53,077 bases of DNA from Hyphomicrobiales bacterium (GTDB lineage: Bacteria; Pseudomonadota; Alphaproteobacteria; Rhizobiales; Beijerinckiaceae). Where the stretch lies: positions 1-53,077 of the forward strand of contig JAQGJX010000184.1 in NCBI GenBank assembly GCA_028290405.1, in the 5' to 3' direction. Position numbers and translations under genes: made by a program. Under the pieces are notes generated by a model. The model searched no databases. It saw nothing but the letters and a program-made list of their open reading frames with translations, and had not been told where the DNA came from. Positions within the stretch are counted from its first letter, which is position 1. Each line of letters opens with the position of its first letter. Positions 25,530-34,429 of this stretch are shown here, one piece after another.

Positions 25530-26564
25530 ATGAACCGCATTTCTTTTGCGCTCGCCGCCACCACGATGCTGGCCGCGCCCGCCATGATGGCGACAGCCCC
25601 CGCGCTGGCGCAGGACAAGCCGGTCAATCTGAAGATTTCGCTCTGGGTTCCGGCGCAGCATCCGCTGTTCCCCGCCTACAAGGCGTGGGGCGAATCCATC
25701 GAGAAGGCTTCGGGCGGCACGATCAAATCCACGATGTTCCCCGCCGAGCAGCTCGGCAAGGCGTTCGACCATTACGACATGGCCAAGGACGGCATCGCCG
25801 ACGTGGTCTACGTGAATCCGGGCTATCAGCCGGGCCGCTTCCCGGTGATCGCCGCGGGCCAGATTCCCCTCACCTTCAAGGACGGCCGCACGGGCACGAA
25901 GGCGCTCGACACGTGGTACCGCAAGTACGCCGCCGCCGAGATGAAGGATACGAAGTACTGCTTCTCCTACATCCATTCTCCCGGCTCCCTGCACAGCCGC
26001 AAGAAGGTGACGACGCCCGCCGACATGAAGGGGATGAAGGTGCGCCCGGCGCAGAGCACCATCGGCGAGCTCGTGTCGAAATCGGGCGGCACCAACGTGC
26101 AGGCCTCCGCGCCCGAAGCGCGCGACATGCTGGAGCGCGGCGTCGCGGACGCGATCTTCTTCCCGTGGGGCTCGATGTTCCTGTTCGGCATCGAGAAGGC
26201 GGTGAAGTTCCACATCGACGAGCCGCTTTACGCGACCGTGTTCACCACCAACATCAATCCGCGCGTCTACGCCCAGATGTCGGACGCGCAGAAGAAGGTG
26301 ATCGACGACCATTGCACCACCGAGTGGGCCGAGAAGGTCGCAGGTCCCTGGTCCGACTATGAAGCCGCCGGCGTCGCCAAGATGAAGGCGCTCAGCGACC
26401 ATGAGGTCTACAAGCTCACCCCCGAGCAGATCGGGGAGTGGAAGAAGGTCGTGGGCGAGCTGCGCACCAGCTGGGCGGCGGGCGTCACGAAGGCGGGCGT
26501 CGACGCCAACGCGGCGGCGAGCGAACTCGAAGCCACGCTGACCAAGATGGGCGCGGGCTTCTGA
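25530..26564 (+). CDS. dctP: TRAP transporter substrate-binding protein, DctP family
   Basis: 344 residues. Signal peptide 1-28 (ATAPALAQ). DctP fold with LKISLWVPAQHPLFPAYKAW, FPAEQLGKAFDHYDM, the ligand-arginine region MKGMKVRPAQSTIGELV, and PEARDMLERGVADAIFFPWGS. It is a periplasmic receptor for an organic anion delivered to the DctQ/DctM permease encoded just downstream. Start: ATG 25530 with GAGGAGGGGAAG upstream; an in-frame ATG 18 bases earlier lacks such a site. The ligand is unknown. Confidence 0.94.
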   Translation: MNRISFALAATTMLAAPAMMATAPALAQDKPVNLKISLWVPAQHPLFPAYKAWGESIEKASGGTIKSTMFPAEQLGKAFDHYDMAKDGIADVVYVNPGYQPGRFPVIAAGQIPLTFKDGRTGTKALDTWYRKYAAAEMKDTKYCFSYIHSPGSLHSRKKVTTPADMKGMKVRPAQSTIGELVSKSGGTNVQASAPEARDMLERGVADAIFFPWGSMFLFGIEKAVKFHIDEPLYATVFTTNINPRVYAQMSDAQKKVIDDHCTTEWAEKVAGPWSDYEAAGVAKMKALSDHEVYKLTPEQIGEWKKVVGELRTSWAAGVTKAGVDANAAASELEATLTKMGAGF

Positions 26565-26572
26565 TCCACCGA

Positions 26573-26597
26573 CGGCGGCCGCAGAGCGCGGCCGCCG
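26573..26597 (+). terminator. Intercistronic hairpin between dctP and dctQ
   Basis: Perfect 10-bp stem CGGCGGCCGC / GCGGCCGCCG with loop AGAGC, 8 bases after the dctP stop, no T tract. Probably protects dctP mRNA or reduces read-through so that the binding protein is in excess over the permease. Confidence 0.55.
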
Positions 26598-26622
26598 CTT
26601 CCGCCTAACGCCGGGGACGCGC

Positions 26623-27135
26623 GTGCATCGCAAATACATGGACGGGTTCATCGACGCGATTGAATGGGTCGCGGCGGTGTTCGTGGGACTCGTGGTCGCG
26701 CTCACGTTCGTGGGCGTGATGCTGCGCTATTTCTTCGCCGCCTCGATCCCCGACGGCTACGATCTCGGCCGGATGCTGCTCGGCATCCTGATCTTCTGGG
26801 GCATCGCGGCGACCAGCTATCGCGGCACGCACATCACGGTCGATCTCGTCTGGACGGCCGCGAGCCCGCGCTACCGGCGCTTCATCGACATTTTCGCCAC
26901 GTCGGTCCTGCTGTTCGTCGTGACCGTCCAGACGTGGACGCTGTTCGGCAAGGTCAGCGACACGTGGTCGTCCAACGTGCTCACCTATGACCTGCGGCTG
27001 CCCACCTGGCCGTTCTTCGCCGTGGCGTGGATCGGCGACGTGTGCGCGGTGCTGCTGATCGCCATCCGCACGTGGCGGCTTATCTTCCACCCGGAAGAGA
27101 TCGTCGAAGAAACCGAACTGAAACCGGCGGACTGA
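26623..27135 (+). CDS. dctQ: TRAP transporter small permease, DctQ family
   Basis: 170 residues with four predicted membrane helices (about 16-37, 47-66, 88-110, 128-150). Typical DctQ segments: FVGVMLRYFFAASIPDGYDLGRMLLGILIFWGIAATSYRGTHITVDLV. The small subunit holds the binding protein/permease complex together. The start is taken as GTG 26623 because GGGGA lies 6 bases upstream; an ATG five codons later is possible. It is followed after 7 bases by dctM. Confidence 0.92.
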   Translation: MHRKYMDGFIDAIEWVAAVFVGLVVALTFVGVMLRYFFAASIPDGYDLGRMLLGILIFWGIAATSYRGTHITVDLVWTAASPRYRRFIDIFATSVLLFVVTVQTWTLFGKVSDTWSSNVLTYDLRLPTWPFFAVAWIGDVCAVLLIAIRTWRLIFHPEEIVEETELKPAD

Positions 27136-27142
27136 GGGCGAC

Positions 27143-28441
27143 ATGGACACCGATCTCGTCGCCCTGCTGGGCTTTCTGGCGCTCTTTGCGCTCATGCTGC
27201 TGCGCGTGCCGGTCGGCATGGCGATGGGGCTCGTGGGCGTGGTGGGCTTCGGCTATCTCACCAGCTACGACGCCGCGTTGAAAATGGTCGGCCAGACCAC
27301 GATGCGCACGGTGACGGACTACACGTTCGGCATCATCCCGATGTTCCTGCTCATGGGCGCGTTCGTGGCGAACGCCGGCATCAGCCGCGAGATGTTCCGC
27401 GCAGCCAACGCCTTCGTGGGACATCGGCGCGGCGGGCTCGGGGTCGCCACCATCGCGGCGTGCGGCGGCTTCGCGGCCATCTGTGGCTCGTCGGTGGCGA
27501 CCGCCGCGACGTTCTCGGCCGTCGCCTATCCTGAGATGCGGCGCGCGGGCTATCCGCAATCCTTCTCCACCGGGGTCATCGCCGCGGGCGGCACGCTGGG
27601 CATCATGATCCCGCCCTCGACGGTGCTGGCCGTCTACGGCCTCATCACCCAGCAGGACATCGGCAAGCTGTTCATCGCGGGCGTCGTGCCCGGCCTCCTG
27701 CAGGTGGGGGCGTTCATGCTCACCATCGCGATCATCGTGTGGCTGCGGCCGAACTTCCTGCCCGCCGCGCCGCGCCTGCTCTGGTCGCAGCGCTTCGGGC
27801 CCGTGCGCGACGTGTGGGCGCCTGCTTTGCTGTTCCTGTTCGTCATCGGCGGCCTCTACGGCGGCCTGTTCACCGCCACGGAGGCGGGCGGCATGGGAGC
27901 CGCAGGGGCGTTCATCATTGGCGTCGCGCGCCGGCGCCTGTCCGTCGAGGGGATCAAGCGCTCGCTGCTGGAGGCGACGCGCACGTCGGCCGCGGTGTTC
28001 ACCATCCTCATCGGGGCGCTGATCTTCGGCTACTTCCTCACCATCACCCAGACGCCCCAGAAGGTGACGGAGTTCCTCACCGGGCTCGGCATCGGCCCCT
28101 ATGGCGTGCTGATCGTCATCCTGCTGATGTATCTGGTGCTGGGCTGCCTGATGGACGCCATGGCGATGATCATCCTCACGGTGCCGATCGTGTTTCCGGT
28201 GGTGGTCCAGCTCGGGTTCGATCCGATCTGGTTCGGGGTCATCATCGTCATGACGGTGGAGCTGGGGCTCATTCATCCCCCTGTGGGCATGAACGTCTTC
28301 GTCATCAAGAGCATGGTGAAGGACGTCGATTTCACCACCATCTTCAGGGGCGTGCTGCCCTTCGTGGCCGCCCTCATCTGCGTGCTGGCCATGATGGTGA
28401 TCTTCCCGCAGCTGGCGCTCTGGCTGCCGTCCCGCATGTGA
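27143..28441 (+). CDS. dctM: TRAP transporter large permease, DctM family
   Basis: 432 residues, about 12 membrane helices. Conserved: LRVPVGMAMGLVGVVGFGYL, FVANAGISREMF, GFAAICGSSVATAATFSAVAYPEM, GGTLGIMIPPSTVLAVYGL, LGCLMDAMAMIILTVPIVFPVV and GLIHPPVGMNVFVIK. It catalyses Na+- or H+-coupled uptake of the anion bound by DctP. The ATG 27143 follows a GAGGG site. The DUF3237 gene begins 7 bases after it. Confidence 0.95.
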   Translation: MDTDLVALLGFLALFALMLLRVPVGMAMGLVGVVGFGYLTSYDAALKMVGQTTMRTVTDYTFGIIPMFLLMGAFVANAGISREMFRAANAFVGHRRGGLGVATIAACGGFAAICGSSVATAATFSAVAYPEMRRAGYPQSFSTGVIAAGGTLGIMIPPSTVLAVYGLITQQDIGKLFIAGVVPGLLQVGAFMLTIAIIVWLRPNFLPAAPRLLWSQRFGPVRDVWAPALLFLFVIGGLYGGLFTATEAGGMGAAGAFIIGVARRRLSVEGIKRSLLEATRTSAAVFTILIGALIFGYFLTITQTPQKVTEFLTGLGIGPYGVLIVILLMYLVLGCLMDAMAMIILTVPIVFPVVVQLGFDPIWFGVIIVMTVELGLIHPPVGMNVFVIKSMVKDVDFTTIFRGVLPFVAALICVLAMMVIFPQLALWLPSRM

Positions 28442-28448
28442 GGGCCCC

Positions 28449-28910
28449 ATGCCGCAACCTATCGATCTCCAGCACGCCTTCGATCTCTCGGTCGCGGTCG
28501 CGGTTCCCTTCGAGATCGGCGAGATCGGCCTCGGAGAGAGGCGCATCATCGCCATCGACGGCGGCTCCGCGTCAGGCCCGCGCCTCAACGGGCGCATCCT
28601 GCCGGGCGGCGCCGACTTCCAGATCATCCGCCCGAACGGACTGACGGAGCTGCACGCCCGCTACGTGATCGAGGCGGACGACGGCGCGCTGATCTACGTG
28701 GAGAACAACGGGATTCGCTTCGGCGCGCTGGAGGACATCGCGCGCCTCAAGCGCGGCGAACCCGTGCCGCCCGAGCGCATCTACTTCCGCGCCGTCCCGC
28801 GCTTCGAGACCTCCGCGCCCGCCTATCGCTGGATGATGGAATCGCTGTTCGTGTGCACGGGCGTGCGCAAGCCTGCGAGCGTGGAGCTGTCGGTCTACCG
28901 GCTGGGGTGA
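28449..28910 (+). CDS. DUF3237 domain-containing protein
   Basis: 153 residues, one DUF3237 domain covering nearly the whole chain. Recognisable features are GGSASGPRLNGRILPGGADF, ALIYVENNGIRFG and YFRAVPRFETSAPAYRWM followed by FVCTGVRKPASVELSVY. No enzyme activity is established for the family. Because it follows dctM by 7 bases it is very likely part of the TRAP operon and may act on the imported compound; that is inference. A palindromic repeat copy lies directly downstream. Confidence 0.88.
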   Translation: MPQPIDLQHAFDLSVAVAVPFEIGEIGLGERRIIAIDGGSASGPRLNGRILPGGADFQIIRPNGLTELHARYVIEADDGALIYVENNGIRFGALEDIARLKRGEPVPPERIYFRAVPRFETSAPAYRWMMESLFVCTGVRKPASVELSVYRLG

Positions 28911-28930
28911 GGGTGGCCAAGAACGCGCCA

Positions 28931-28978
28931 GGAGGCGCGCGGGTCCATTCGCAGCTCACCCTGGACCGCTCGCCTCCC
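28931..28978. repeat. Palindromic extragenic repeat, copy 2 (imperfect)
   Basis: Arms GGAGGCGCGCGGGTCCA (28931-28947) and TGGACCGCTCGCCTCC (28962-28977) around a 14-base loop, followed by CGGCGCGCCCTC as in copy 1. It lies between the convergent DUF3237 and tolB genes and may also end both transcripts. Confidence 0.65.
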
Positions 28979-28996
28979 GGCGCGCCCTCGTTCCCC

Positions 28997-30319
28997 TCAG
29001 CTCAGCAGCGGACCCCAGCTCGGATCGGACCCGAACGAGGGCGTCGTGACCGGGAATTCGCCGCGGCCGGAGACGTCCGTCATGTAGATCTTCGGGCCGG
29101 ACTGGCCGCCCGGTTCGCGGAAGAACATCAGGTAGAGGCCGTTGGGCGCCCAGGTGGGGCCTTCGTTGTGGAAGCCTTCGGTGATGATGCGCTCGCCCGA
29201 GCCGTCGGGCTTCATGACGCCGATGCCGAACGAGCCCGCGCGCTGGCGCGTGAAGGCGATGAAGTCGCCCTTGGGCGACCAGACCGGCGTCGAATAGCGC
29301 GCGTTCTGGCCGAACGAGATGCGCTTGGCCGAGCCGCCCGCCGCGCCCATCACGTAGATCTGCTGGCCGCCGCCGCGGTCGCTTTCGAACACGATCTGCG
29401 AGCCGTCCGGCGAATAGGAGGGCGAGGTGTCGATGGCGGAGGAATCCGTCAGGCGCGTGGTCGTGCGCGAGCGCAGGTCCATGGAGAACAGGTTCGTGGA
29501 GCTGCCCTGCGACAGCGACATGATGATGCGCTGGCCGTCGGGCGAAAAGCGCGGGCTGAAGGTCATGCCGGGGAAATTGCCGACCACCTCCCGCTGGCCC
29601 GTCTCGATGTTGAGCAGGAACACGCGCGGGTCGCCCTGCCCGAAGGCCATGTAGGTGACGTCCTGCGAGGACGGCGAGAAGCGCGGGGTCAGCACAAGGT
29701 CGTCGCCCTTGGTCAGGTAGCGCACGTTGGCGCCGTCCTGGTCCATGATCGCGAGGCGCTTGCGGCGCGTCTCCTTGGGGCCCGATTCGTCGATGAACAC
29801 GACGCGGGTGTCGAAGCAGCCTTTCTCGCCGGTGATGCGCGAGAAGATGGCGTCCGACACGATGTGCGCCACGCGGCGCGAATTGTTGGGGTCGGTGACG
29901 AATTGCTGGCCCGCCGCCTGCTGGCCGGTGGCGACGTCCCACAGGCGGAACTCGGTGCGCAGGCGCCCGTCCGCGCCCCGTCCCGTGCGGCCGGTGACCA
30001 CGTATTGCGCATTGATCATCCGCCACGAATCCATGTTCGGCGGCTGGTCGGGGTTGGAGATCGTCTCCACGAAGGTCTTCGAATCGAGCGGCTGCAGGAA
30101 GACCGAGCGCCTGAAATTGTTCGTCACCACGCTGGCGAGCGCGGGCCCCTGCTGGGCGTCGCCCACGAAGTTCGTGACCGCGATGTTCACGGGCCGGAAG
30201 GAGCCGCCGCGAATGTCCAGTTCGCGCGGCTGCGCCACGGCGTCTCGCCCCAGCAGCGGCGTTGCGGCGAGGCCGGCCATGGAGAGGCCGAAGGTGCGGC
30301 GGGTCGTGAGAAGCGTCAT
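28997..30319 (-). CDS. tolB: Tol-Pal system beta-propeller protein TolB
   Basis: 440 residues. Exported N terminus with a twin-arginine-like [12 protein letters not shown], an N-terminal TolB domain (about 30-170: [33 protein letters not shown]), then WD40-like beta-propeller repeats with the SPDGxxI pattern ([45 protein letters not shown]). TolB links TolA to Pal in the periplasm and helps outer-membrane constriction at division. Last gene of ybgC-tolQ-tolR-tolA-tolB. Its usual downstream partner pal is missing here, where the repeat and convergent DUF3237 lie instead. Confidence 0.96.
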   Translation of the reverse strand: MTLLTTRRTFGLSMAGLAATPLLGRDAVAQPRELDIRGGSFRPVNIAVTNFVGDAQQGPALASVVTNNFRRSVFLQPLDSKTFVETISNPDQPPNMDSWRMINAQYVVTGRTGRGADGRLRTEFRLWDVATGQQAAGQQFVTDPNNSRRVAHIVSDAIFSRITGEKGCFDTRVVFIDESGPKETRRKRLAIMDQDGANVRYLTKGDDLVLTPRFSPSSQDVTYMAFGQGDPRVFLLNIETGQREVVGNFPGMTFSPRFSPDGQRIIMSLSQGSSTNLFSMDLRSRTTTRLTDSSAIDTSPSYSPDGSQIVFESDRGGGQQIYVMGAAGGSAKRISFGQNARYSTPVWSPKGDFIAFTRQRAGSFGIGVMKPDGSGERIITEGFHNEGPTWAPNGLYLMFFREPGGQSGPKIYMTDVSGRGEFPVTTPSFGSDPSWGPLLS

Positions 30320-30403
30320 GAGGGCACTTTCGAGATTAACGTCGCGAAATTGCAGGGTCGCGAGAAGGTTGAAGTCAATCGGCGAGGGCGCAGGCGATGC
30401 GGC

Positions 30404-31621
30404 TCACCCCATCATCTCGTCGGGATCGAACCGCAGGATGCGTTCTTTCCATTCGTTGTAATAAGGCTGGAATTGCGCCGGAATGCGCATGGGGTTGCAC
30501 AATGGGTTCTTCACCGCCCGCAAGGCGCTGTCGGCCAGCGCGCGCAGCGCCGGGTCGGAGGGGGGATTGCGCAAGCGGGGCTCGCGCGAGAGAAGGCCGC
30601 TCTCGGTGAAGGCGACCTCGATCTGCGGCACGTAGGCCGAGCCGCCCACGCCCGTGGGCAGGTAATTCCAGCAGCGCTTGTATTGTTCCACCAGATAGCC
30701 GTCGAGCTGCCCCCACAGGGAGGGCGACATGCGTTGCGCGCTCGCGTTCGGCGCCCCGAGCGAGGCGACCTGGCTGACGGCGCGTCCCGTCGAGGCGCGC
30801 TGGGCGGGCTCTTCCTTGGACAGCAGCTTGGAGATGCCGTTGGGGTCGAAGGTGCGCGCCTTCTCGGCGCTCTCCTGGCCGGACTTGGGGCGCACGGCGG
30901 GCTTGGGTTCGGCGGTTTTCTTCTCGGCCAGCAGGGCCGCGATCTCGCTCGCCTTCATGGGCTCGGGCTTCGGCTTCTGGGGCGCGGGCGGCGCCGGACG
31001 CGGCGGCGGCGTCGGTTTCACTTCCGCCTGCTTGGGCGGTTCGGGCTTGGCCGGTTCAGGCTTGGGGCGCACGGGCGGGCGCGGAGGCTCGATGGCCTCG
31101 GCCTTCTCGGGCTTGGGCTCCTGCCTGGGTTCGGGCTTGGGTTCCGGCTTGGGCGGCTCGGGCTTTTCGACGCGCGGCTCCGGGGGGCGCACAGGCGGCG
31201 TCGGGGGCTCGGGGGGCTTGGGCGGCTCAGGCTTGGGCGGTTCGGGCTCTGGCGGCAGGGCGGCCGTGCGCACCGGCGGCGTCGGCGGCTCCGGCTTTTC
31301 GTCCTCGCCCGGATCGGGCTGGCGCTTCAGCGGGGAGGGCGGGGCGGGCACGTCCGCCTTGGCCTCGTTGCGCACGGGCCGGGGCTTGGTCTCGACGACC
31401 TCCGAAACCTTGTCGGCGACCGGCGGGGCTGGCTTGGGGGCGTCGCGCACGCCCTTCATGACCTCGTTGAACTGCGAGTCCGTAATCATCTCCACGGGAA
31501 TCGCCTCGGCGGCGTCCATGGGGCGGGGCGTTCCCGAGAACGAGACAAGCGCCGCCACCAGCAGCGCGGCGTGAGCCGCGGCCGAGAGGTAGACGCCGGG
31601 TTCTGAGGAGGAAATCTTCAC
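30404..31621 (-). CDS. tolA: TolA-like cell-envelope protein
   Basis: 405 residues. One N-terminal membrane helix (about 11-29), a very long Pro/Lys/Glu-rich linker (about 75-245, many KPEP/PEPP units) able to cross the periplasm, and a C-terminal domain (about 290-405) with SLWGQLDGYLVEQYKRCWNYLP and two cysteines, as in TolA domain III. It connects the TolQR motor to TolB/Pal. The start is GTG 31621, 7 bases after tolR. The repetitive linker is poorly conserved, so the assignment rests on architecture, C-terminal domain and position. Confidence 0.92.
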   Translation of the reverse strand: MKISSSEPGVYLSAAAHAALLVAALVSFSGTPRPMDAAEAIPVEMITDSQFNEVMKGVRDAPKPAPPVADKVSEVVETKPRPVRNEAKADVPAPPSPLKRQPDPGEDEKPEPPTPPVRTAALPPEPEPPKPEPPKPPEPPTPPVRPPEPRVEKPEPPKPEPKPEPRQEPKPEKAEAIEPPRPPVRPKPEPAKPEPPKQAEVKPTPPPRPAPPAPQKPKPEPMKASEIAALLAEKKTAEPKPAVRPKSGQESAEKARTFDPNGISKLLSKEEPAQRASTGRAVSQVASLGAPNASAQRMSPSLWGQLDGYLVEQYKRCWNYLPTGVGGSAYVPQIEVAFTESGLLSREPRLRNPPSDPALRALADSALRAVKNPLCNPMRIPAQFQPYYNEWKERILRFDPDEMMG

Positions 31622-31628
31622 GCCCCCG

Positions 31629-32078
31629 TCACTTCCTTTCCTGCTCGGTCACCAGCGCCACCTTCTTGTATCCGGCGGCCGTGATGGTCGACATGACTTC
31701 GGCCACGCGGCCATAGTTCACCGCCCGCGCGCCGCGCACGTAGATGCGCTCGTCGAAGCCCGACTTGGCGGCGGCCTGCAGCTTGGTCACCAGGTCGCCG
31801 ACCGCCACGGGCTGGTCCATGAGGAAGACCTCGCCCTTCTCGTCGATCGCGACCGAGATCGGCTTCTGGTCGATGTTCAGCGTGCCCGCCGAAGTCTGCG
31901 GCAGGTCGATCGGCACGCCGGTCGCCAGCAGGGGCGCGGCGACCATGAAGATGATGAGCAGCACCAGCATGACGTCGATGAACGGCGTCATGTTGATTTC
32001 GGCCATGGCGCCGTAGCGCGGCACGCCGCGCTTGCGCCGTCCGCCCTTGCCGCCCGAAGCTCCCACGGAGGCTCCCAT
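31629..32078 (-). CDS. tolR: Tol-Pal system protein TolR (ExbD family)
   Basis: 149 residues. Gly/Arg-rich cytoplasmic start, then MAEINMTPFIDVMLVLLIIFMVAAPL: one membrane helix with the proton-accepting Asp35. The periplasmic domain carries GVPIDLPQTSAGTL and the late YGRVAEVMSTITAAGYKKVALVTE. TolR pairs with TolQ to convert proton flow into movement of TolA. It starts 12 bases after the tolQ stop. Confidence 0.95.
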   Translation of the reverse strand: MGASVGASGGKGGRRKRGVPRYGAMAEINMTPFIDVMLVLLIIFMVAAPLLATGVPIDLPQTSAGTLNIDQKPISVAIDEKGEVFLMDQPVAVGDLVTKLQAAAKSGFDERIYVRGARAVNYGRVAEVMSTITAAGYKKVALVTEQERK

Positions 32079-32090
32079 GCGCGCGCTCCC

Positions 32091-32822
32091 TCAGGCCGCG
32101 CGGTCGCGCTCGGCCGCCACATGGTGGTCGATCTGGCGCGAGAGGATGGAGGAGAATTCATCCGCGAAGGATTCCATGCGCGCCTGGGAGCGCGCGACCT
32201 TGCCTTGCAGGATGTTGTAGAAGACCAGCGCCGGAATGGCGGCGAACAGGCCGATGGCGGTGGCGAACAGCGCTTCGGCGATGCCCGGCGCCACGACAGC
32301 CAGCGAGGTGTTCTTGGACACCGCGATGGAGCGGAACGCCGACATGATGCCCCATACGGTGCCGAACAGGCCCACGAACGGACCTGCGGACGCGACCGAG
32401 GCCAGCACCAGCAATTGAGATTCCAGCCGTTCGACCTCGCGGGCGATGGACACGTCCAGCACCTTCTCGATGCGCGCCTGCAGGCCCATGAACGCCGCGG
32501 ACGCGTTGGAGAAGGAGCGCTTCCATTCGCGCATGGCGGCCACGAACAGGCTCGACATGCCCGTGGTCGGGCGCGCCGACAGCGTATCGTAAAGCTCCTC
32601 GAGGGACTGGCCGGACCAGAACGTGTCCTCGAACCGGTCCATCGCCTTGTCGACGCGCGAGATCAGCATCGACTTGTTGATGATGATGGCCCACGTCCAG
32701 ACGGATGCGCCCAGCAGGCCGAGCATCACGATCTTCACGACCATATGGGCGTTCCAGAACATGCCCCAGATCGACATGTCCATTGAAGCGCCCGCAGCGC
32801 CCGCGACGTCAGCAGGATTCAT
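32091..32822 (-). CDS. tolQ: Tol-Pal system protein TolQ
   Basis: 243 residues. Three membrane helices: about 27-47 (MLGLLGASVWTWAIIINKS region), and two in SQLLVLASVASAGPFVGLFGTVWGIMSAF and APGIAEALFATAIGLFAAIPALVFYN, which carry the channel-lining residues of the TolQ/ExbB/MotA family. The ATG 32822 is preferred because MNPADVAGAAGASMDMSIW resembles rhizobial TolQ and AAGGA lies upstream; a longer frame to 32978 has no such support. The 210-base gap to ybgC probably holds its own promoter. Confidence 0.95.
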   Translation of the reverse strand: MNPADVAGAAGASMDMSIWGMFWNAHMVVKIVMLGLLGASVWTWAIIINKSMLISRVDKAMDRFEDTFWSGQSLEELYDTLSARPTTGMSSLFVAAMREWKRSFSNASAAFMGLQARIEKVLDVSIAREVERLESQLLVLASVASAGPFVGLFGTVWGIMSAFRSIAVSKNTSLAVVAPGIAEALFATAIGLFAAIPALVFYNILQGKVARSQARMESFADEFSSILSRQIDHHVAAERDRAA

Positions 32823-33032
32823 TCGCTTTGTCCTTCGCTCGGAGCGGGCGGCCCGCTCCGTCATTCCCCGGCGCGGAAGCTTCCGCGTTGCGTCCCGGAG
32901 CGGATGCTGTCCGCTCTTGGGCGCAAAATCCGCCGAAACTTGGGCCTGCGCCGGCCAAGCCTCGCGGCGGAATTCCACGTGTCGAGTTAAGACCCGATCA
33001 GGGTTAACGAAGGGTTTATGTTTGTCAGCCGA

Positions 33033-33440
33033 TCAGCCGCCTGCGAGCTTTTCGCGCACCCAGGCGGGCAGCCGGAAGGGACGCCCGCCGGCCACGCAGG
33101 CGATGCGCACCTGCGCTACGATCAGGGTCTCGCTTGCGCGCAGGACGCGCTGCTCAAGATCCAGCGAGGCGCCCCCGATGGCGCGGGCGCGTGTTTCCAC
33201 GCTCAGCAGGTCGTCCATTCGGGCGGGCTTGAGGAAGTCGATCTCCATCCGCCGCACCGCGAAGCCGAACGCCTCGCCGGCCGCCCCGTCATGGATGGCC
33301 TGCTGGTGGACGCCCCGCGCGCGCAGCAATTCCGTGCGCGCGCGCTCCATGAAGCGCAGGTAGGACGCGTGATAGACCACGCCGGAAAAGTCCGTGTCTT
33401 CGTAATAGACGCGGACGGGGAAGACGTGGGGGCTCGGCAT
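33033..33440 (-). CDS. ybgC: YbgC-family acyl-CoA thioesterase
   Basis: 135 residues, a hot-dog fold. The family signature VYYEDTDFSGVVYHASYLRFMERART contains Asp15 and Asp17 at the catalytic position. YbgC hydrolyses short or hydroxybenzoyl-type CoA thioesters and is encoded at the head of tol-pal operons in many proteobacteria. The start ATG 33440 gives the normal length; the upstream extension overlaps the metallophosphoesterase gene. It lies 20 bases after that gene on the same strand. Confidence 0.93.
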   Translation of the reverse strand: MPSPHVFPVRVYYEDTDFSGVVYHASYLRFMERARTELLRARGVHQQAIHDGAAGEAFGFAVRRMEIDFLKPARMDDLLSVETRARAIGGASLDLEQRVLRASETLIVAQVRIACVAGGRPFRLPAWVREKLAGG

Positions 33441-33460
33441 GGCGCGTTCCTGAGGCTGGC

Positions 33461-34360
33461 TCAGGCGATAGACGAGGCCCCCAGTTCGATCAAGACAATC
33501 TCCGGCGGCGAGCCGAGGCGCACCGGGGCGCCCGAGCAGCCGAGGCCGCCCGAGACCACCAGATGGCGGTTCTCCTCCACGACGTGCCCATAGCGGAAGC
33601 GCGCGCCGTAGCGCGAAGGGGTCCAGGGCGCGTGGCCAAGGATGTTCACCTGGCCGCCATGGGTGTGGCCGCAGAGGGTCAGCGACACCCGGGGCGGAAC
33701 GCGGGGGAAGACGTCCGGCTCGTGGGCCATGAGGATCACGGGCGCGTCGTCGCTCACCGCATGAAGCGTCCCCGCGAGGTCGTCCATGCCGAACGGGCGC
33801 CGCCATCCGCGCCTTGGCACGAAGGCGATCTGGTCGCCGAGTCCGGCGATCCAGAACGGCCTGCCGTCCTTGACGAGGCGCACGGCGTCGTTCTCGAACA
33901 CGCGGACGTGGGCGTCTTCCAGCGCCTTTCGGGCGAAGGGCGCGGCGCCGGTGGCGAGGGCCGCCGGGTCGCTCCACCAGTCGTGATTGCCCAGCACCGC
34001 ATGCACGCCCAGCGGCGCGCGCAGACGCCCGAGCGCGCGGGCCCATTGGGCCGGGGGCGTCTGCAGCGCGAAGCGGTGGGTGGCGAGATAATCGCCCAGC
34101 AGCAGCACGCAATCGGCCCCGAGGGCGTTCGTCGTATCGACGATGTCCTCGATATGGCCGGCGCTCATCCAGGGCTCGCACGCATGCACGTCCGCCACCA
34201 CGGCCACGCGCAGCGCGAGCCCGGCTGGCCAGCCCGGCGGCGAAATCGCATAGCGCGTCACGCGCAGCCAGAAGGGTTCAGCGAGCGCCCACGTGGAGGC
34301 GAGCGCCCCGGCGCCTGCGCCGGCCTGCACGAGCCGGAGGAAATGTCTGCGGGTCAACAT
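33461..34360 (-). CDS. Calcineurin-like metallophosphoesterase (YkuE-like, probably exported)
   Basis: 299 residues. N terminus MLTRRHFLRLVQAGAGAGAL resembles a twin-arginine signal. Metal motifs in order: VVADVHA, LLGDYL, GNHDWW, MAHEPD and GHTHGGQ, the full calcineurin-type set. Relatives such as YkuE are cell-wall-associated metal-dependent phosphoesterases. It lies between ruvB and ybgC on the same strand; alphaproteobacterial ruv and tol clusters are often adjacent but usually lack this gene. The substrate is unknown. Confidence 0.9.
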   Translation of the reverse strand: MLTRRHFLRLVQAGAGAGALASTWALAEPFWLRVTRYAISPPGWPAGLALRVAVVADVHACEPWMSAGHIEDIVDTTNALGADCVLLLGDYLATHRFALQTPPAQWARALGRLRAPLGVHAVLGNHDWWSDPAALATGAAPFARKALEDAHVRVFENDAVRLVKDGRPFWIAGLGDQIAFVPRRGWRRPFGMDDLAGTLHAVSDDAPVILMAHEPDVFPRVPPRVSLTLCGHTHGGQVNILGHAPWTPSRYGARFRYGHVVEENRHLVVSGGLGCSGAPVRLGSPPEIVLIELGASSIA

Positions 34361-34429
34361 GGACGCGATAGCTACCCGGCGGATGCTGACAAAGCGTCAA
34401 CTCCGGCGCGCCAAGACGCCGCGGCCCGC

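Noticed and set aside
28853-31606. Plus-strand open frame of about 900 codons opposite tolB and tolA
   Set aside because: Its repetitive Gly/Leu/Arg part mirrors the Pro/Lys-rich tolA linker; it is a shadow of the real minus-strand genes.
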